From: an uncultured Collinsella sp.
GTDB taxonomy: Bacteria; Actinomycetota; Coriobacteriia; Coriobacteriales; Coriobacteriaceae
DNA: 9,262 nt
Reading direction: 5' to 3'
NCBI GenBank assembly: GCA_900547855.1
Contig: URIK01000074.1
Coordinates: 1 to 9,262, forward strand
Made by a program: the position numbers and the translations under genes. The number at the start of each line of letters is the position of its first letter. Position 1 is the stretch's first letter. Under the pieces are notes generated by a model. It searched no databases. It was not told the DNA's origin and was given only the letters and a program-made list of their open reading frames with translations. Below are positions 5,444-9,262 of the stretch, in pieces.

Positions 5444-5609
5444 CTCGCTTAGGGATCTGCTGAGCGCGGGCGACTTGCTTGGTTGGAGCCCTAAGCGTGG
5501 ATAGCTCTCTCGGCGACATCGCGGGCGTGAGCGGTGCGCATGACCGGAGGGCCCGTGCTGCTCCGTTGCCCGACGTGCTAGCGCGCAGAACAATCTGTTG
5601 GTGCATTCG
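5444..5609 (+). other. Intergenic stretch with pairable segments, possible structured RNA or 3' UTR
   Basis: No gene is recognised here. CGCTTAGGG (5446-5454) and CCCTAAGCG (5489-5497) are a perfect 9-bp inverted repeat starting three bases after the DUF2798 stop. A nested pair follows: CGGGC (5522-5526) with GCCCG (5551-5555), enclosing CGGT (5532-5535) with ACCG (5543-5546). The stretch ends at the terminator at 5610-5642. It matches no RNA family I can name and could simply be a long 3' untranslated region. Confidence 0.3.
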
Positions 5610-5642
5610 GCGGCTGCTGAAGCGTTTCGGCAGCCGCTTTTT
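5610..5642 (+). terminator. Intrinsic terminator
   Basis: GCGGCTGCTGAA (5610-5621) pairs with TTCGGCAGCCGC (5626-5637), with one G-U pair, around a GCGT loop and followed by TTTTT (5638-5642). It has textbook form. It should end transcription from the DUF2798 gene (stop at 5443) and insulate the activase gene downstream. Confidence 0.9.
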
Positions 5643-5654
5643 ATACGGAGTTTA

Positions 5655-5692
5655 AATACAACAGTCTGTTGTATTACGTAGAGTGGTATATC
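5655..5692 (+). promoter_or_regulatory. Candidate operator palindrome and extended -10 promoter of the activase gene
   Basis: AATACAACAG (5655-5664) and CTGTTGTATT (5666-5675) are perfect reverse complements around a single T, which is typical of a dimeric repressor or activator site. TGGTATATC (5684-5692) is an extended -10 box (TGn plus TATATC), so the palindrome would cover the -35 area. Transcription would begin near 5699, about 26 nt before the start codon at 5725. The regulator is not encoded in this window. Confidence 0.6.
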
Positions 5693-5724
5693 TCTAGCGG
5701 GAAAAATGCGAGAGACGGAGCATT

Positions 5725-8700
5725 ATGGCGTTGCTAGTAGGACTGGACGTAGGGTCGACGACGACCAAAGTTTACGCGATGCACGAGGATATGACCGAGG
5801 CGTGGTGGGGATATCGCCGCCACGGGGCGTGTCAGACAGCGAGCGTGCGCGCCATGCTCGGCGAGCTCGCCGAGCGCTTTCCCCATGAGTCACTGCGCGT
5901 TGCGGTGACCGGCTCGGGTGCGCGCGATATCGCGACCGCGCTGGGCGCCTCGTACGTTCAGGAGGTGGTCGCCAACGCGCTCGCGATCAGCAGGTTCTAT
6001 CCGCAGACGCGCTGCGCCATCGAGCTGGGCGGCCAAGACGCCAAGATGATCTTCTTCCGCACCAACGATAAGGGAGACATCGAGGTTGCCGACATGCGCA
6101 TGAACGGCTCGTGCGCAGGCGGTACCGGTGCATTTATCGACGAGATGGCAAAGCTCATGGGGGTCGGCACCGAATCGGGCGAGTTCGAGCAGCTCGCAAG
6201 CCGGGGAACGACCGTCCACGAGGTCTCGGGCCGCTGCGGCGTGTACGCAAAGACCGATATCCAGCCGCTGCTCAACGAGGGCATTCCTACCACCGACCTG
6301 GCGCTTTCGGCGCTTCACGCGGTCGCCCGCCAAACGATCGGCGGTCTGGCCCAGGGTATCGACATCGAGCCGCCGGTAATCTTCGAGGGCGGTACGCTCG
6401 CCTACAACCCCACACTGGTCCGCGTGTTCCGGGAGCAACTGAATCTATCGGACGATCAGGTTATCGTCCCGCGCGATCCGCAGATCATGGTCGCGCGCGG
6501 TGCCGCCCTGTCGCTGACCGACATGTTCGCATCGTCCCAACCGATCGACCTTCCCGACGCTTTTGTCCGGCTGGATAAGCTCGAGACGGTCGCGCCCGCA
6601 AGCGGGGAGGGACGTCTTGCCCAGCCCTTTTTTGCCACACCTGCCGAGCAGGCGGATTTTACGGCACGCCATGGCAAAGAGACGCCGGCAAAGGGTCCGG
6701 ATGCGTATGCGCCCGGAGAGACGGTGCGTGTGGCGCTCGGTATCGATTCGGGGAGCACGACGACCAAGTTCGCCCTGGTCGATGAGGCGGGTGAGCTTGT
6801 CGATTCGTTCTACGCGTCTAATAACGGCAGACCGCTCGACGTCGCCCAACAGGGTCTTGTCAGCTTGAAGAACCGCTGGGAGACAGCGGGAGTCACGCTT
6901 GCGATCGATGCCGTGGGCACCACGGGATACGGCGAGGAGCTTTTCGCGCGCGCGTTCCACGCCGACTACCATACGGTCGAGACGGTCGCGCACGCCCGCG
7001 CCGCGTGCGCATGCGTTCCCGATGCGACCTTCGTGCTCGACATCGGCGGACAGGATATGAAGGCCATCTGGCTCAACCACGGCGTGCTGACCGATATCGT
7101 CGTCAACGAGGCGTGCTCTGCGGGCTGCGGCTCGTTCCTCGAGGGTTTTGCCAAAAACCTCGGAATAGCCGTTGAGGATATCGCGACCGAGGCATTTTCG
7201 TCCAAAGCCCCCGCCGTTCTCGGCAGCCGCTGCACGGTGTTCATGAACAGCAGCGTCGTTTCCGAGCAGCGGCGCGGTAAGGGTCCGGGCGACATCATGG
7301 CCGGTCTCTGCCGTTCGATTATCGAGAACGTGTTCACCAAGGTCATTCGCGTTTCAAATCTCAACCGTCTGGGCGACAAAGTCGTCGTCCAGGGCGGCAC
7401 GTTCCGAAACGACGCGGTGCTGCGCGCATTCGAGCAGTATCTGGGCAAACCCGTCACGCGTGCGCCCCACCCGGGGCTGATGGGCGCTATCGGTATCGCC
7501 CTGCTCGCGCGCGAGGAATGCCGCAAGGGCGACGCCGGCACGTCGTTTATCGGGCTCGATGCCGTGGAGCGCTTCGAGCATCGCGAGTTCGGCGGCGTTA
7601 CCTGCCGTCGGTGCAACAACCGCTGCCAGCGCGCGGTCGTGGCATTTGGCGACGGCTCGCTTTACGTCACGGGCAATCGCTGCCCGCGCGGCGGCGCCAT
7701 CTCATGGGATGAGCTCGTGCGCGAGGTTCCCGCGGCGGAGGAGCTGCGTCCGCAGGGTGCTTGCGAGGCACAGGCACCCGGCACGGGGCGCGACCGGACC
7801 GCGGCTGCCCCCAATCTCTTTGTCGACCGCGAGAAGCTGCTGTTCGAGTCGTACCCCACGGTTCCCGTCAGCGGGGGGCGCGATGTCACGATCGGCATTC
7901 CCCGTGTGCTCGAGTTCTGGGACACCATGCCGTTCTGGTCGACGTTCTTCAGCACGCTCGGCTTTAAGGTGCGCGTCTCGGGACGCAGCACCAAGGCGAT
8001 GTACGAGCGCGGTCTGGCGCACGTCACATCCGACACCGTGTGCTTCCCGGCCAAGCTCGTCCACGGGCACATCCGCAATCTCGTCGACGCCGGCGTCGAC
8101 CGCATCTTCATGCCCATCATCACGACGGTGCCCACCGAAAACACCGCCTCTACCAGCGAGTGGATGTGCGCCGTCGTAAAGGGATACCCCTACGTGATGC
8201 GCAATTCCGATAACCCGGAGGAGCGTTTCGGCGTTCCGTTCGATACGCCGCTGTTCCACTGGTACGACGAGGGCGACCGAAACCGCCAGCTCAAGGCGTG
8301 GTGCAAGGAGACCTTCGATATCGATGCCGACCTGGTTGCCAAGGCGACCGAGCAGGCGGACCGCGCGCAGGAGACGTTTGAGAACCAGCTGCAGCTGCGC
8401 GGCAGGCAGGTGCTCGAGAACGTGCACGAGGACGGCGGCTACGCGGTGGTGATCGCTTCGCGCCCGTACCACAACGACCCGCTGGTCAACCACGGGCTGC
8501 CCAAGCTCTTCTCTGAGCGCGGCATCCCCGTGCTGACGCCCGATGCGGTGCCGGGGGTCTGCAACGTCGATCTTTCCAACAGCCGCATCGACATCGTGAA
8601 CAACTACCATGCGCGCATGCTGTCGTGCGCGGTCATCGTCGCATCGACGCCCGAGCTCGAGCTCGTGCAGATGGGCAGCTTCGGCTGCGGCCACGATGCG

Positions 8701-9216
8701 TATCTCACCGACGAGATCGCGCGCATGATGGGCGAGATGGGCTCCAAGGTTCCGATGATGATCAAGCTCGATGAGAGCGACGTCGCCGGTCCCATGGGCA
8801 TTCGCGTGCGTTCGTTTATCGAGTCGGTCAACCGTCGTCGCGCGGAGGAGCGTGCCGAGGGCGCCCGGGTGCACGCGGTCCATCCGCTCGACGACCCGTA
8901 TAAGGTCAAGTACACCAAGCGCGACCGGCACGACAAGATCGCGCTGGTCCCCAACACCTCCCATGCGTTCTGCAGGCTCATGACCGCGGCGATGCGCAAT
9001 CAGGGCGTGCGCGCCGAGGCCCTTGATATCGGGCGCGAGGATGCCATCCGCCTGGGCAAACGCTATGTGCACAACGACATCTGCTTCCCCGCGCAAATCG
9101 TGATCGGCGAGGCGCTCGCGGCACTCGAGAGCGGTAAGTACGACCCGCACGACGTCGCCGTGGTGACTGGCAAGTATATCGGCGACTGCCGCCTGACGCA
9201 CTACATGCCCCTGCTG
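5725..9216 (+). CDS. Giant 2-hydroxyacyl-CoA dehydratase activase-related protein (two activase domains plus DUF2229; 3' end missing)
   Basis: 1164 residues are present; the true C-terminus lies beyond the contig. Two ASKHA ATPase domains related to HgdC, the iron-sulphur activator of 2-hydroxyglutaryl-CoA dehydratase, come first. Domain 1 (about 1-275) has GLDVGSTTTK (6-15), ELGGQDAK (100-107), FEGGT (220-224), and Cys130/Cys171 at the cluster positions. Domain 2 (about 335-605) has GIDSGSTTTK (339-348), DIGGQDMK (439-446), NEACSAGCGS with Cys464/Cys468, Cys503, and VQGGT (555-559). A four-cysteine motif follows (Cys627, 630, 634, 653). From about 723 comes a DUF2229-type region (GIPRVL, SDTVCFPAKLVHGH with Cys773), then sequence resembling dehydratase-type subunits (Cys1120 in DICFPAQ, Cys1155). 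Such proteins are usually 1400 residues or more. They likely couple ATP hydrolysis to low-potential electron transfer; the substrate is unknown. GGAG (5717-5720) precedes ATG 5725 by four bases. The six residues LSLIHI seen after 9216 are adapter. Confidence 0.9.
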
Positions 9217-9262
9217 CTGTCTCTTATACACATCTGACGCTGCCGACGACTAGTCGAGTGTA
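9217..9262 (-). other. Nextera/Tn5 sequencing adapter (artefact)
   Basis: CTGTCTCTTATACACATCT (9217-9235) is the Tn5 mosaic end, followed by the reverse complement of the read-1 primer site (9236-9249), the same index read backwards (9250-9257) and the start of P5 (9258-9262). It is the exact reverse complement of 2-47. It supplies a false stop codon to the last gene. Confidence 0.97.

Noticed and set aside
7702..9231. 509-residue minus-strand ORF
   Set aside because: It is the antisense of the activase gene and begins with adapter-derived MYKRQ; it is Arg/His/Val-rich shadow sequence.
1..9262. Terminal inverted repeats of a transposon or linear element; CRISPR array; tRNA or rRNA genes
   Set aside because: The terminal repeats are sequencing adapters. 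No regularly spaced direct repeats, tRNA cloverleaf or rRNA sequence was recognised by eye.

Overview
The window is one assembled contig, with genomic DNA from 48 to 9216. Both ends carry the same Nextera (Tn5) sequencing adapter (1-47 and 9217-9262), so the terminal inverted repeat is a library artefact and both outermost genes are cut by the contig edge. The DNA is GC-rich and strongly GC-biased at third codon positions. Gene content and sequence style (QueH-type queuosine reductase, a two-domain ThrE exporter, a DUF2798 membrane protein, a giant 2-hydroxyacyl-CoA dehydratase activase-like protein, many intergenic palindromes) suggest a gut actinobacterium of class Coriobacteriia, most likely near Collinsella. 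That placement is inferred from style and memory, not from a database search.

Layout. The first 21 codons of a minus-strand gene, probably a methionyl-tRNA synthetase-like class I tRNA ligase, lie at 48-110. Reading rightwards from the divergent intergenic region is a tight pair: a DUF3267 HExxH membrane protein (243-809) and queH (820-1395). queA follows after 64 bp (1460-2677). QueA makes epoxyqueuosine in tRNA and QueH reduces it to queuosine, so the last two steps of queuosine synthesis sit side by side.

A 336-bp gene-free stretch (2678-3013) is packed with inverted repeats: a perfect 12-bp-arm hairpin touching the queA stop, a 99-nt imperfect hairpin with an AAAA loop, and a 23-bp-arm inverted repeat. 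Then comes a full-length ThrE-family threonine/serine exporter (3014-4582). A second complex intergenic region (4583-4894) has another long inverted repeat, a near-perfect 20-bp palindrome beside a possible -10 box, and a strong intrinsic terminator-like hairpin lying before the DUF2798 membrane gene (4895-5443). That geometry suits either an attenuated leader or a small RNA.

The third intergenic region (5444-5724) contains pairable segments, an intrinsic terminator (5610-5642) and a perfect 21-bp palindrome (5655-5675) placed like an operator upstream of the last gene. That gene (5725-9216, truncated) encodes two ASKHA activase domains, a four-cysteine motif and a DUF2229-type region. It belongs to the very large activase-like proteins related to the ATP-driven activators of radical 2-hydroxyacyl-CoA dehydratases. 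I see no CRISPR array, rRNA, tRNA or intact transposase. No clearly new multi-gene system is visible. The least explained signals are the intergenic palindromes and the two regulated-looking leaders.
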